This document shows, piece after piece, positions 42,744-51,578 of a DNA stretch of 64,000 nt. This stretch comes from Paenibacillus sp. MSJ-34 (GTDB lineage: Bacteria; Bacillota; Bacilli; Paenibacillales; Paenibacillaceae). Location: the NCBI RefSeq assembly GCF_018918005.1, contig NZ_JAHLPR010000021.1, positions 1 to 64,000 of the forward strand, given 5' to 3'. The translations under genes and the position numbers were made by a program. How positions within the stretch are numbered: the stretch's first letter is position 1; every line of letters starts with the position of its first letter. The notes below the pieces were generated by a model. That model worked only from the letters and a program-made list of their open reading frames with translations, was not told the DNA's origin and made no database searches.

Positions 42744-43751
42744 CTACACCGCCTGTTTCACCGCTTCGCCTTGGCGCCGGAAACGAAGCCGCAGCAAGCG
42801 AATCCGCTCATATAACAAATCGATATTGTCCGCTTTCATAATATCGTCTCCGTACGCTTGCAATAAGACAGGCTTTACATATTTATCGCCCCTCGTTTGC
42901 ATCGCCTCCCAGATCAAAGCCTGTTCTTCCGCCGGCATATCCCGAAGCTCGCGTTCGATCACCGGTTCTACATCGTAGCCGTCCCGTTCAAGCTCTTCCA
43001 GCATTTGCACCAATTCGCGGCGCTGCATGCCGCACTGTTCTTGCAGTTCCGCAATGGACCGGCCTTGCTGGACCCCCTCGAGAAGGCGGCGACGCCCGGT
43101 TAGCTTGTCCATTTCCTGCTTATATTTCACTTCCTTCTGCTTGTACAGCCACTGCGTAAATTCCAGCGGATCGAGTTTCTCCTTCACCCAATCGAGCGGA
43201 AAACGATGCTCGCGCGGTACCTCTTTCGTAATTTCGATAATGCCCGTTCCGTACAATTCGACTTTGTTCTCGCCGAAACCGGGGATTTGCAGCAATTCCT
43301 CCGGCGTTTGCGGAATAAACGTGCCGATTAAGCGCAGCATTCGATTGGTGGCGACGAAATAAGGGGCTTTCTTCACGGCGGCGGCCTGCGAACGCCTCCA
43401 TTGGGTCAACGCCGTATACAGCGCTTCGTTCGGATTCAAATCGCTATAGCATGCGAGCATTTGCGCGCCGTACATTTTCGACGTTTTGTCCGTACGGTCG
43501 TCCAACATCCCGTCAATAACCGGCGAATATCCTTCTCCAAGCTTCACCGCGATTCCATGGCGAAATACCGACAGAAGCTCTTGCCAAGATCCCCCCTCGT
43601 ACCACACGGTTTGCTCCGCATGGCCGTCCGGTTTCGGCTCGTCCCAGAACAAATGCCACTCACCGTGCCGTTCGCAGATCGACACCTGAGCCGTAACGAT
43701 CCGGTCGTGCTCCGTCCGTTTCTCCAAACTGTTCAAAAACACAATATTCAT
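42744..43751 (-). CDS. HRDC domain protein
   Basis: 335 residues. The middle part (about 105-185) is an HRDC domain, a nucleic-acid-binding fold of RecQ and RNase D (NEALYTALTQWRRSQAAAVK, PYFVATNRMLRLIGTFIPQT, LLQIPGFGENKVELYG). The C-terminal region has helix-turn-helix character (GRSIAELQEQCGMQRRELVQ). The N-terminal 100 residues are unknown (HLFWDEPKPDGH, VWYEGGSWQELL). No helicase or nuclease motif is present, so it is an accessory DNA/RNA-binding protein. Start ATG with GGAGGAG. Its leader contains a terminator-like hairpin. Confidence 0.8.
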   Translation of the reverse strand: MNIVFLNSLEKRTEHDRIVTAQVSICERHGEWHLFWDEPKPDGHAEQTVWYEGGSWQELLSVFRHGIAVKLGEGYSPVIDGMLDDRTDKTSKMYGAQMLACYSDLNPNEALYTALTQWRRSQAAAVKKAPYFVATNRMLRLIGTFIPQTPEELLQIPGFGENKVELYGTGIIEITKEVPREHRFPLDWVKEKLDPLEFTQWLYKQKEVKYKQEMDKLTGRRRLLEGVQQGRSIAELQEQCGMQRRELVQMLEELERDGYDVEPVIERELRDMPAEEQALIWEAMQTRGDKYVKPVLLQAYGDDIMKADNIDLLYERIRLLRLRFRRQGEAVKQAV

Positions 43752-43796
43752 ACTGCTTGCTCCTCCTTTATTATCGTTTGAAAAAATTCCGGACAA

Positions 43797-43834
43797 ACAA
43801 AAAACACCCCTCCTACGTCATGTAAGAGAGGTGC
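43797..43834 (-). terminator. Terminator-like hairpin in the HRDC gene leader
   Basis: On the minus strand GCACCTCT...AGGGGTG is followed by TTTTTTG. No gene lies upstream on that strand, and the promoter at 43862-43889 is only about 30 bases before it. It therefore looks like an attenuator, or ends a short RNA. Confidence 0.6.
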
Positions 43835-43861
43835 TTCCCCCGTCCGATTTTTCAATTACCC

Positions 43862-43889
43862 TTATTATACCATGCAACCGCTTCCTGTC
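43862..43889 (-). promoter_or_regulatory. Promoter of the HRDC gene
   Basis: Minus-strand TTGACA (43884-43889), 16-base spacer, TATAAT (43862-43867): consensus hexamers. Confidence 0.75.
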
Positions 43890-43993
43890 AATCCTCCATC
43901 GAAAACTTCCGTCATGCCTCTTCGGATTGGCATCGCAGAAGGTTTATAATATAATGAGTACGAATCTACGAAACCTTAAAGGAGCTTAATGCG

Positions 43994-44290
43994 ATGTCCA
44001 TGCTGGAATTTGATTTTTTATCCGATCATACGGAAGATACGTCCACCCGATTCGTTACCTTTATCGGAAACAGCTATAAACGATTCGATCTGGCCATTAC
44101 GAAAACGAACCGCTTCTACGGCAAACAACTGGTGGTCGATCTGCAAAACGGAATTACGGCCATTATCGGGCCTGACGACTTGGAAGAAGAAGGCTATTTG
44201 GAGCATGTGTATAAATTATCCGAGGAAGAAGCGGCAGAATTGCGCGAATTTTTATCCCAAATCGTCGGAACGGTCAATTTTACGGATTGA
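43994..44290 (+). CDS. DUF3055 family protein
   Basis: A 98-residue soluble protein. The sequence (TRFVTFIGNSYKRFDLAITK, RFYGKQLVVDLQNGITAIIG, DLEEEGYLEHVYKLSEEEAA) fits DUF3055, a small conserved family of Bacilli with unknown role. Start ATG with AAAGGAG. A terminator follows at 44411. It is transcribed divergently from the HRDC gene. Confidence 0.75.
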   Translation: MSMLEFDFLSDHTEDTSTRFVTFIGNSYKRFDLAITKTNRFYGKQLVVDLQNGITAIIGPDDLEEEGYLEHVYKLSEEEAAELREFLSQIVGTVNFTD

Positions 44291-44410
44291 TTGAAGCGCA
44301 AGGCGAAGGTTCGGTCGTTTAACGGGGTATCGCTTCGACCGAAGCGATTCGCTTTCGTCCGATGCGGCCGGCCTTGGCAGCGGATGAATGCGCCGCTCCC
44401 CTTTTGTCGA

Positions 44411-44437
44411 AATCCCCGTCGTTCAGACGGGGTTTTT
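44411..44437 (+). terminator. Rho-independent terminator
   Basis: Hairpin CCCCGTC-GTTCA-GACGGGG followed by TTTTT, downstream of the DUF3055 gene. Confidence 0.85.
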
Positions 44438-44779
44438 ATCGTTTCCGGGCTGGGGAAGGAACGCTTCCAATCCGGCGGCATTGCTTCGATTCTTAGTCGG
44501 ATGAAGCGCTCGTTATCCAACATGATAGCGCAGCCCCCTGCGTCTCCCCCTATCTCGAAATAGCTCCGAAATCCGGCGTTATCTGCGACTCGATCGCCGA
44601 ATCCGGTCATTAAAAGGAAAAACCGGAGCTAGCCCATAGCAGATTCGCCAATTCATGAAATCCGCACGAAATTAACTCCGTAAAATACCGCAAAATCTCA
44701 CTTTCCACTCGACGAGAACAAAATAACTCCAAGTTTTACCGTTAAATAAAAGGTTCGTTCCTTATGCGTACGTCGGGCG
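44438..44779. other. Intergenic region, no gene seen
   Basis: No supportable gene or known RNA. Loosely similar phrases recur (AACTCCGTAAAATACCG and AACTCCAAGTTTTACCG), suggesting a degenerate intergenic repeat. Confidence 0.4.
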
Positions 44780-45661
44780 CTATTGTTCAAGGAGCGTCTG
44801 TCTGGCCAGCGCGAGCCCGCCGCATAAGCCGGCGTTGTCCCCCAGTTTCGGCGGAACGATATATTGATCGATCCGTTCCAAAATGGCGGCATGATGCACA
44901 TAACCGTTCAACAGATGCTGCACTTTCGTATGGATGAGGGGGAACATTTGCTCCTGCTTCATGACGCCGCCCCCCATGACGATAATTTCCGGCGACAGCA
45001 TCAATATGCTGTTCATGAGCGCCTGCGCCAAATAATCGGCTTCCATCTCCCATGCGGGATGATCCAAGCCGAGTTCGAACCCTTTCTTGCCCCAACGCTG
45101 CTCGATCGCCGGCCCTGCCGCCACGCCTTCCAGGCAATCGCGATGATACGGGCACTTGCCCTCATATGTATCGTCCGGATGACGGCGCACAAGAATATGT
45201 CCCATCTCCGGATGCGATAAACCGTGCAGCAGGCGGCCTTCCACAATCATCCCCGCCCCGATTCCCGTGCCAACCGTAATGTACATACAGCTATCGTGAC
45301 CTTGCGCCGCCCCCCAAGTCCATTCGCCCAAGGCGGCGACGTTAACGTCCGTATCGAAGCCGATCGGAACGGAAATCCGCTCTTGCAGCGCACCGAGGAA
45401 ATTGTAATGTCCCCAATGCGGTTTCGGCGTACTCGTTACATAACCGTAAGTCGGGCTGTTCTTCTTCGGATCGATCGGACCGAACGATCCTACGCCAAGC
45501 GCCGCGATGTCTTTCCCGTCGAAATAATCGAATACCCGGCCGATCGTCTCTTCCGGCGTTGTGGTCGGAAAGCTGATCCGGTCGAGCACTTTGCCGTCAT
45601 CCGTCCCGATTCCGCACACGAATTTCGTTCCGCCCGCTTCAATTGCTCCTAGAATGCTCAT
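44780..45661 (-). CDS. ROK family fructokinase
   Basis: 293 residues. Phosphorylates a hexose, most likely fructose. Motifs: GAIEAGGTKFVCGIG (ATP-binding start), GSFGPIDPKKNSPTYGYVTS, TDVNVAALGEWTWGAAQG, and YITVGTGIGAGMIVEGRLLH. The zinc/ROK signature HPEMGHILVRRHPDD is followed by the Cys cluster CPYHRDCLEG. It matches the YdhR/GmuE-type fructokinase subgroup. Start ATG with GGAGGAG. It lies just downstream of the second phosphodiester glycosidase on the same strand. Confidence 0.88.
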   Translation of the reverse strand: MSILGAIEAGGTKFVCGIGTDDGKVLDRISFPTTTPEETIGRVFDYFDGKDIAALGVGSFGPIDPKKNSPTYGYVTSTPKPHWGHYNFLGALQERISVPIGFDTDVNVAALGEWTWGAAQGHDSCMYITVGTGIGAGMIVEGRLLHGLSHPEMGHILVRRHPDDTYEGKCPYHRDCLEGVAAGPAIEQRWGKKGFELGLDHPAWEMEADYLAQALMNSILMLSPEIIVMGGGVMKQEQMFPLIHTKVQHLLNGYVHHAAILERIDQYIVPPKLGDNAGLCGGLALARQTLLEQ

Positions 45662-45708
45662 GTACCTGTTCTCCTCCTATTGTCATATCCGAACCTTCGT
45701 CATATCCG

Positions 45709-46842
45709 CTATTTCGATTCGTTTTTCCCGAACACCAACGCGTTGCCGATCAAGCGTCCGGGAGCGGTTACCGTTTTGCCGTCGGCAAACAGTCCGGACG
45801 AAGCTCCGCCGTCCAAATTCATCGCTTGCTGAGCTCCAAGCTTCAGCATAATTTCCGCCCATTGCTTCATCGTAGCGCCGCCGACGGTCGCCAGTACGAC
45901 GCTGCCGTCCTTCTTCACGGCGATACCGCTGCGCGCCCCGCCGTCCGTTACTATTTTGGAAGACGTGAAGCCTTCTTCCTTCGGATTAACGGCCAGTTTC
46001 CCGTCCTTCACAAGACGCGGGCCGGCTCCGATCGCCGTCGTTACGTTTTCCCAAGGAATTTCTTCTCCCTTAAGATTTTGATAGCTTACTTTATATTCAA
46101 CGGTAGATCCGACCTCGAACCGGTCCGCCATCGAAGCTTCCACACCGACGAACACGAGCACGTAGCCGTTTTTCGGAATAGCGGCATTTTCATTATTCGT
46201 CACCTTGGTAACGACGCCGTCCTCGACGACAACGGCGTTGCCGAATTTGAAACCGATATTCGCGCCTCGCTTGGGCGTAAATAAGATGGCGCCGTTTCCG
46301 TTCTCCTTGGGCGTACGGTTCACAAAGTAGACGTACCAACTCGCCTTCTTCTCCGCAGGCGAAGTTACCGTTCCCGATATTTTGATCCGCAAATGATCCA
46401 TAAGAACGTTGCCGTCATCGGTAAAGCCGACCGCCGTTCCCGTATTGCCGATATGTTCGACCTGTCCGTTCGCTATGATCGTTCCCCACGGTTCGGGGGC
46501 GCCGCCGTACGCTTCGAAATACGTTCCGTTAATTCCGAACCGCGCGCCGGATAATTTGACGATATCTTTTAAATGCCCCGTTTTGCCGACCACATGATTG
46601 GGCAGTCCGACGCTTGCCTGCATTTCCTTGGGCAGCGTTACGGTTTGTACGGTAAACGTGCGCTTGCCCACCGTTACTTTTTTCGTTTCCACTTTCGGTT
46701 GGAAGGACAGTTTCGCTTGCGCTGCCGCCTGTTTCGTCTCCTGCTTCGCGTTCTGTTTCCGCGGCGTTTCCGCGGCGAATGCCGTAGACGCGCATAATAG
46801 ACTGAATATAGCGATCGCTGCCGCCCATTTTATTGTTGTCAT
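45709..46842 (-). CDS. Secreted phosphodiester glycosidase family protein
   Basis: 377 residues from the ATG at 46842. Signal peptide: WAAAIAIFSLLCASTAFAAE. A Lys/Gln/Ala-rich linker follows (RKQNAKQETKQAAAQAKL), then the NAGPA/DUF2233 domain: RFGINGTYFEAYGGAPEPWG, TTAIGAGPRLVKDGKLAV, GGARSGIAVKKDGSVVLATV and the hallmark AMNLDGGASSGLFADGK. GAGGTG lies 13 bases before the ATG, longer than usual. It overlaps the C-terminal end of the exonuclease frame only through unused upstream codons. Paralogue of the membrane-anchored protein at 17631. Confidence 0.85.
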   Translation of the reverse strand: MTTIKWAAAIAIFSLLCASTAFAAETPRKQNAKQETKQAAAQAKLSFQPKVETKKVTVGKRTFTVQTVTLPKEMQASVGLPNHVVGKTGHLKDIVKLSGARFGINGTYFEAYGGAPEPWGTIIANGQVEHIGNTGTAVGFTDDGNVLMDHLRIKISGTVTSPAEKKASWYVYFVNRTPKENGNGAILFTPKRGANIGFKFGNAVVVEDGVVTKVTNNENAAIPKNGYVLVFVGVEASMADRFEVGSTVEYKVSYQNLKGEEIPWENVTTAIGAGPRLVKDGKLAVNPKEEGFTSSKIVTDGGARSGIAVKKDGSVVLATVGGATMKQWAEIMLKLGAQQAMNLDGGASSGLFADGKTVTAPGRLIGNALVFGKNESK

Positions 46843-46852
46843 AACGATTCTG

Positions 46853-47731
46853 CTACACCTCAATCAATTTTTGTAAGCTCTCCATTTCAAGTTCTTCGAA
46901 CTTGCGTCTGATTTCGCCATGGTCCACGTTGAAAAAACACGATTCCAGATCGCATTGTACCGGCGCGTCGCAACGGATCCGCGCCAAATCGCGCGATAGA
47001 TGGAGCATGTCCAAATCGCTCTCGATCTTCGTCCGAACCGATTTGCTGAGCTGATCGAGATTGCTCAAAATGCCTTCGATCGACTCGAACTGCTGTATCA
47101 GCTTCAACGCCGTTTTCTCCCCGATGCCGCGCACGCCGGGATAATTGTCGCTCGTGTCGCCCATAAGCCCTTTCAAATCGACGATTTGCCGCGGCGTCAG
47201 CTGCTTCTCCTCCATTAACGATTCCACGCCATACACCATATAGTTGCCATGGCCTTTCTTCATAATGATGACGCGGATTCGCTCGTCGATCAATTGCAGC
47301 ATGTCGTGATCGCCCGTCAAGATCAGCACTTCCATTTGCGGAGCGTACAATCTGGCCAACGTGCCGATGCAATCGTCCGCTTCATAGCCTTCGATGCCGA
47401 CATTCGGAATGCCGAAGCTTTCCATCACTTCTTTGATCAAACTGAACTGGGGAATTAATTCGTCCGGCGCTTCCGCCCGGTTCGCCTTATAATCGTCGAA
47501 TTTATCCGTCCGGAACGTCCTGCCGCCCATATCCCAGCAGCAGGCGATATGCGTCGGCTTGAACTTGCCGACCGCGTCCCAGAAATAGCGGATAAATCCA
47601 TGCACCGCATTCGTCGGGACGCCGGCGCGCGTCTTCCGTATGTATCCGCCGTAAGCCGTCGCGTAGTACGCCCGAAACAGAAGGGCCATTCCGTCCACAA
47701 GCAGCAATCGCCGTTCATTCGTTTCGTTCAC
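46853..47731 (-). CDS. 5'-3' exonuclease (YpcP-type)
   Basis: 292 residues, like the N-terminal nuclease domain of DNA polymerase I but free-standing. Acidic metal-binding residues sit in LLLVDGMALLFRAYYA, CCWDMGGRTFRTDKFDDYKA, GYEADDCIGTLAR, LTGDHDMLQL and LKGLMGDTSDNYPGVRGIGE (helix-hairpin-helix start). It probably removes RNA primers or flaps. GTG start with GGGAGAG. It lies 10 bases upstream of the glycosidase gene. Confidence 0.92.
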   Translation of the reverse strand: MNETNERRLLLVDGMALLFRAYYATAYGGYIRKTRAGVPTNAVHGFIRYFWDAVGKFKPTHIACCWDMGGRTFRTDKFDDYKANRAEAPDELIPQFSLIKEVMESFGIPNVGIEGYEADDCIGTLARLYAPQMEVLILTGDHDMLQLIDERIRVIIMKKGHGNYMVYGVESLMEEKQLTPRQIVDLKGLMGDTSDNYPGVRGIGEKTALKLIQQFESIEGILSNLDQLSKSVRTKIESDLDMLHLSRDLARIRCDAPVQCDLESCFFNVDHGEIRRKFEELEMESLQKLIEV

Positions 47732-47911
47732 TCGAACTCTCTCCCAACATTGTTAACTCTAAAAAATTCGCAAAACATAGGCTAGAAGTCTAGTATATCA
47801 TAATTTATAGCGGAAACAGCATGATAGAATCGGCAGCCATGCTCCAAATAACGGTAAGCCGCGAAGGGGAAGAGAACATGGCGAACATCCGGTACTGACC
47901 GAAGCTTAACT

Positions 47912-49141
47912 CTACCGGTCGCGCAAAAATTGTCCGATCCGCTCCACCGCCTCCAGCAATCGTTCTTCCTCCTGAACGAGCGCGATTCTAACATAGCCTT
48001 CGCCTTCCTTGCCGAAGGCGTCGCCGGGCACAACGGCCACACCCGCCCGTTCCAGCAAATCCCGCGCGAATTGGCGGGAAGACCGCTCATCCGGAATCGG
48101 AGCCCAAATAAACATCGTCGCCTTCGGGTTCGGCACGTTCCACCCGATGCTGCGCATGCCCGCGACGAGCGCGTCTCTCCTCGCTTCATATACGCCCGCC
48201 GCCGAGCCGTCCGGCCCGCTTCCGCCGGACGCGGAGGAAGACGCTTCCATTCTTGCGATATCGTCGCGCAGCGCCTTGACGCCGGCAGCCTGCACCGCCG
48301 CGAACACGCCGAAATCGATCCCGTTCTTCAGCGCGGCGATCGCATCGAGGACGTCCGCGTTGCCGACGGCGAACCCCAGCCTTACGCCTGCCATATGAAA
48401 GCTCTTCGACAACGAGTGAAGCTCGATGCTTATTTCTTTGGCTCCCTCGATTTCGAGAATGCTCGTCGGATGGAAGCCGTCGAACGCCAATTCCGAATAG
48501 GCCAAATCATGCACGATAAGCAGACCGGACTTGCGCGCGAAAGCGACCAAATCTCCAAAAAAAGCACGGTCCGCCACCGCCGCGGTCGGGTTGCCGGGAT
48601 AGTTCAGCAATATATATTTCGCGCGCTCCGCCGTTTCTTGCGGTATTTGATCCAATTGCGGCAGAAAGCCGTTTGCCGCGCGAAGCGGCACATAGTAAGG
48701 CCGGACCCCGGCTACCGCCAATGCCGCCGCATATATCGGATAACCCGGATCGGGCACGATCGCCGTATCGCCCGGGTCGGTCAAAGCGAGCGCCAAATGG
48801 GCGAGGCCGTCCTGCGAGCCCATCAGCGCCAACACTTCGCGCTCCGGGTCCAGGCTGGCGCCAAAGCGCCGCTTGTACCATTCGGCCGCTGCGGCGCGAA
48901 ACTCCCGGCTGCCGCGCGAGCCCGGATAGCCGTAGTTCTCCGGATCGCGCGCCGCTTCCGAGAGCGCGTCCATAATCCTCGCGGATGGAGGACGGTCGGG
49001 ACTGCCGATGGACAAATCGATCACGTCGATTCCCCGGGCGCGCGCCGCTTCTTTCCATTGCGCCACTTCGGCGAATATGCCGCTCGCCATTCGGTTCAAG
49101 CGGGAGGAGCGCAATTGTTTCATTCTCGAAGTCAAGTCCAT
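47912..49141 (-). CDS. Class I/II aminotransferase (LL-diaminopimelate aminotransferase-like)
   Basis: 409 residues. Motifs: VIDLSIGSPDRPPSARIMDA, YGYPGSRGSREFRAAAAEWY, LMGSQDGLAHLALALTDPGD, DPGYPIYAAAL, LLNYPGNPTAAVAD, HDLAYSELAFDGF, the PLP Lys in HSLSKSFHMAGVRLGFAVG, and MFIWAPIP. The family includes DapL and general transaminases; which acceptor is used cannot be read from sequence. A Ser/Gly-rich insertion (SSSASGGSGPDGSAAG) lies near residue 300. It overlaps the ArsC-like gene upstream by 10 bases, so they are probably cotranscribed. Confidence 0.85.
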   Translation of the reverse strand: MDLTSRMKQLRSSRLNRMASGIFAEVAQWKEAARARGIDVIDLSIGSPDRPPSARIMDALSEAARDPENYGYPGSRGSREFRAAAAEWYKRRFGASLDPEREVLALMGSQDGLAHLALALTDPGDTAIVPDPGYPIYAAALAVAGVRPYYVPLRAANGFLPQLDQIPQETAERAKYILLNYPGNPTAAVADRAFFGDLVAFARKSGLLIVHDLAYSELAFDGFHPTSILEIEGAKEISIELHSLSKSFHMAGVRLGFAVGNADVLDAIAALKNGIDFGVFAAVQAAGVKALRDDIARMEASSSASGGSGPDGSAAGVYEARRDALVAGMRSIGWNVPNPKATMFIWAPIPDERSSRQFARDLLERAGVAVVPGDAFGKEGEGYVRIALVQEEERLLEAVERIGQFLRDR

Positions 49142-49491
49142 TGGCGTTCGTACTCCTCCGGTTTATATCCGACGGTTACCCGCTTCCCGTCGGTTACGAG
49201 CGGGCGTTTGATCAGCATGCCGTTAGAGGAAAGCAGGCGTATTTTTTCCTCTTCGGATAGGTTCGGCAGCTTGTCCTTGAGCTGCAACGCTTTATATACT
49301 TCGCCCGATGTATTAAAAAACTTTTTAATATCCAATCCGCTGATTCGAATGATTTCCGTTAATTCGGAAGGAGTCGGCGTTTCTTCGACAATATGGCGCA
49401 ATTCCAGCGTTTTCCCTTTATTTTGCAACCACTTCACCGCACTGCGGCATGTACTGCATTTCGGATATTGGTATACGGTCAAATGACTCAT
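49132..49491 (-). CDS. ArsC/Spx family protein
   Basis: A 119-residue thioredoxin-fold protein with the CxxC in YQYPKCSTCRSAVKWLQ. Further motifs: LRHIVEETPTPSEL, the ArsC-like FNTSGEVYKAL, and RPLVTDGKRVTVGYKPEEY. It fits the YusI/Spx/MgsR subgroup rather than true arsenate reductases, whose third Cys and arsenic context are missing. It may be a redox-responsive regulator or a thiol reductase. Start ATG with GGAGTGA. It overlaps the downstream aminotransferase by 10 bases. Confidence 0.82.
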   Translation of the reverse strand: MSHLTVYQYPKCSTCRSAVKWLQNKGKTLELRHIVEETPTPSELTEIIRISGLDIKKFFNTSGEVYKALQLKDKLPNLSEEEKIRLLSSNGMLIKRPLVTDGKRVTVGYKPEEYERQWT

Positions 49492-49503
49492 CTCTTCACT
49501 CCA

Positions 49504-50484
49504 TTAACATATGATTTCGTCTTGGCCTGCGGACAATATTCGGCGCAGACGCCGCATGTCTTGCGGCAAATCCGCCGTAAACCGAATGTCGCGCCGCGTG
49601 ATCGGATGAATGAATCCGATGCTGCATGCATGCAGCGCATGCCGGTCGATCAAACCGTCCAAAGAAGCCATTCGCTTCGCCCGTCCATCCTCCGCCAGCC
49701 TGTCGGCATCCCATGTCTTGTACATTTTGTCGCCGATAAGCGGGCATCCGATATGTCGCATATGTACGCGTATTTGATGCGTTCTCCCCGTTTCAAGCCG
49801 CAATCCGACCAAAGAAGCATGCGAATAGGCTTCCTTCGTCTCATAATGCGTCACCGCCGCATAGCCGTCCGCGGTCACGATTCTCACATGCGGATTGCCG
49901 GGATCGCGATCGATCGGACCGGTTACGACGCCTTGCGGCTGCTCAGGATGTCCGTGTACGAGAGCGACGTATTCCTTCAACACGGCCCCGTCTATCATTT
50001 GCTCGGAAATATGCTGATGTACGTAGGGATTTTTGGCGATAACAAGCACGCCGCTCGTCTCCTGATCCAGACGGTGGACGGGTCGAAACCGGTATTTCTC
50101 GCCGCGTTCCGCCCAATAATGCACAACTCCGTTCGCAAGCGTATCCACGTAATGGCCGTGGGTCGGGTGAACGATCCTGCCCGCTTCTTTATTGACAACG
50201 AGCAAATGCTCATCTTCATATATGATTTCGAAATCGATCGGCTGCGCCAATATATCTTCCGACGTTTCCCGCTCCATGCGAATTTGCACGCAATCTCCCG
50301 CGGCGACGCGAACGCTAATATAACGGCGTTCTCCGTTGACGGTAATGCCCCGTTCCGTCAATTTCAGGCGGGAAAGCAGTTTGCGCGACACCTTCAGCCG
50401 CTTTTGCAAAATCGTCTTTAATAAAAATCCGTCCTCTTCCGGCGGAACCGAATAAGAGATCGGATCGTAATAATCGTTCGTCAT
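49504..50484 (-). CDS. RluA-family rRNA pseudouridine synthase
   Basis: 326 residues. An N-terminal S4-like RNA-binding segment (LKTILQKRLKVSRKLLSRLK) precedes the pseudouridine synthase domain. The catalytic Asp is in RFRPVHRLDQETSGVLVIAK; the conserved VNKEAGRIVHPTHGHY and LETGRTHQIRVHMRHIGCPL also match the RluD/RluA group. It modifies uridines in 23S rRNA. Start ATG at 50484 with GGAG; the longer frame to 50667 overlaps the cobU end and is not used. Confidence 0.9.
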   Translation of the reverse strand: MTNDYYDPISYSVPPEEDGFLLKTILQKRLKVSRKLLSRLKLTERGITVNGERRYISVRVAAGDCVQIRMERETSEDILAQPIDFEIIYEDEHLLVVNKEAGRIVHPTHGHYVDTLANGVVHYWAERGEKYRFRPVHRLDQETSGVLVIAKNPYVHQHISEQMIDGAVLKEYVALVHGHPEQPQGVVTGPIDRDPGNPHVRIVTADGYAAVTHYETKEAYSHASLVGLRLETGRTHQIRVHMRHIGCPLIGDKMYKTWDADRLAEDGRAKRMASLDGLIDRHALHACSIGFIHPITRRDIRFTADLPQDMRRLRRILSAGQDEIIC

Positions 50485-50525
50485 GATCGTTCTCCGTAAG
50501 CATATTTTGTGTGGAACCGGTACAG

Positions 50526-51080
50526 TTAGCGGCTGCGCATGCGTTTCAGCTCGACGGGAATGCCTGAGGTCAGCAGAAACAACTCGGCGCATTCCGCGGC
50601 AAGCCGCCGGTTGACCGCAGCTGCGGTATGGAAAAAAGCGGACTTCTCCGGCAGCGGATCGTCCCATCCGCCATAAAGTTCGTTGGAAACGACAACGATC
50701 ATCCCTTGAAACGACATAACCGCCTCGATCATCGCTTCCGCCCGCGCCGACAGTTCGGCTTCCAACGTCGAAACGAGCGCATGGATGCGCGACAAATGCC
50801 GGTACTCCTCATAAAGCCACGACGCAATGCTATCGACGACGACAACCCGCCGCTGCGCGCGATAAATATTCGATTCCCGGTTGATTTGATCGATAACGTG
50901 CGGCAACTCGAGCCCGGCATGCATTACTTTCCATAGGAAACCGTTCGGAGCGGAACGTTCGGCTTCTCCATTCGGCTCACGGGTCGCGATATAAATGCCT
51001 TCTCTTCCCAAACCTGCAGCGTAGCGAAGCGCAAAATCCGTTTTTCCGCTGCCGATCCCGCCCGTTACCATCATCAGCAA
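50526..51080 (-). CDS. cobU: CobU-like adenosylcobinamide kinase/guanylyltransferase
   Basis: About 184 residues. P-loop at the N-terminus (MVTGGIGSGKTDFALRYA), Tyr/Ala-rich IYIATREP, and VVVDSIASWLYEEYRH with a Walker-B-type Asp. WDDPLPEKSAFFHTAAAVNR corresponds to the GVVP-type end of CobU. The active-site His is probably in WKVMHAGLELPHVI. The enzyme attaches GMP to cobinamide phosphate in B12 assembly. It stands alone, without cobS/cobD in the window, so a salvage role or a divergent activity is possible. Start TTG at 51080, just after GGAGGGG. Confidence 0.75.
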   Translation of the reverse strand: MLMMVTGGIGSGKTDFALRYAAGLGREGIYIATREPNGEAERSAPNGFLWKVMHAGLELPHVIDQINRESNIYRAQRRVVVVDSIASWLYEEYRHLSRIHALVSTLEAELSARAEAMIEAVMSFQGMIVVVSNELYGGWDDPLPEKSAFFHTAAAVNRRLAAECAELFLLTSGIPVELKRMRSR

Positions 51081-51170
51081 ATCGAACCCCTCCATCGTCA
51101 ATTATTTTGGAACGGCTTCTCGCACGCGTCGTTATCATCGTTCTTTTAAACAATATAACATAAATGCGGA

Positions 51171-51207
51171 AATCAAAAAAAGAAGAAGGTTCCGGCGGAA
51201 CCTTCCT
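51171..51207 (-). terminator. Terminator of the Spo0E-like gene
   Basis: Hairpin GAAGGTTCC-GCC-GGAACCTTC followed by TTCTTTTTTTG on the minus strand. Confidence 0.85.
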
Positions 51208-51245
51208 CGGGAAGTCTATCGTTCGAACGATTGCCTAGCGTTAGC

Positions 51246-51458
51246 TTATTTTCTCGGATTATTTCTCATATATTCATTTATCTTCAAATCCAGCAGACTG
51301 CTTATCTGTATGACGGTGTCCGACGTGAAGGATTGTTCTTGCAATACCATTTGTTCCATTTGAATACGCAAAAACTGAATTTCGTCTTCCAGAGTAACCG
51401 CTGACGAAGATGACTTATTTGCATCACTTATGAGCAAATCATTTTCTACACAAATCAA
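51246..51458 (-). CDS. Spo0E-like sporulation regulatory phosphatase
   Basis: About 70 residues, the typical size. Two helices (EDEIQFLRIQMEQMVLQEQ; TVIQISSLLDLKINEYMR) carry the Spo0E signature SxxLD (SSLLD). Such proteins remove phosphate from Spo0A~P and delay sporulation. The start is uncertain: TTG 51458 or GTG 51461, both after a G-rich site (GGGGGGG). The gene is monocistronic with its own terminator. Confidence 0.8.
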   Translation of the reverse strand: MICVENDLLISDANKSSSSAVTLEDEIQFLRIQMEQMVLQEQSFTSDTVIQISSLLDLKINEYMRNNPRK

Positions 51459-51578
51459 CACGATCCCCCCCCGGAGTAAAAATTGCCCGCCAAAATCCAA
51501 TTATAGCATTTCAAAAAGACAACAAAAAGGAAAATATATGCTATATTATAACAAAATAATCCTATGATTGGTACCTTA

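Noticed and set aside
44291-44779. Possible gene downstream of DUF3055
   Set aside because: Frames here lack start signals and are interrupted by a clear terminator.
47930-49486. 518-codon open frame on the plus strand
   Set aside because: It is the antisense of the aminotransferase and ArsC-like genes, with Arg/His/Gln-rich composition, no family motifs and no ribosome binding site.
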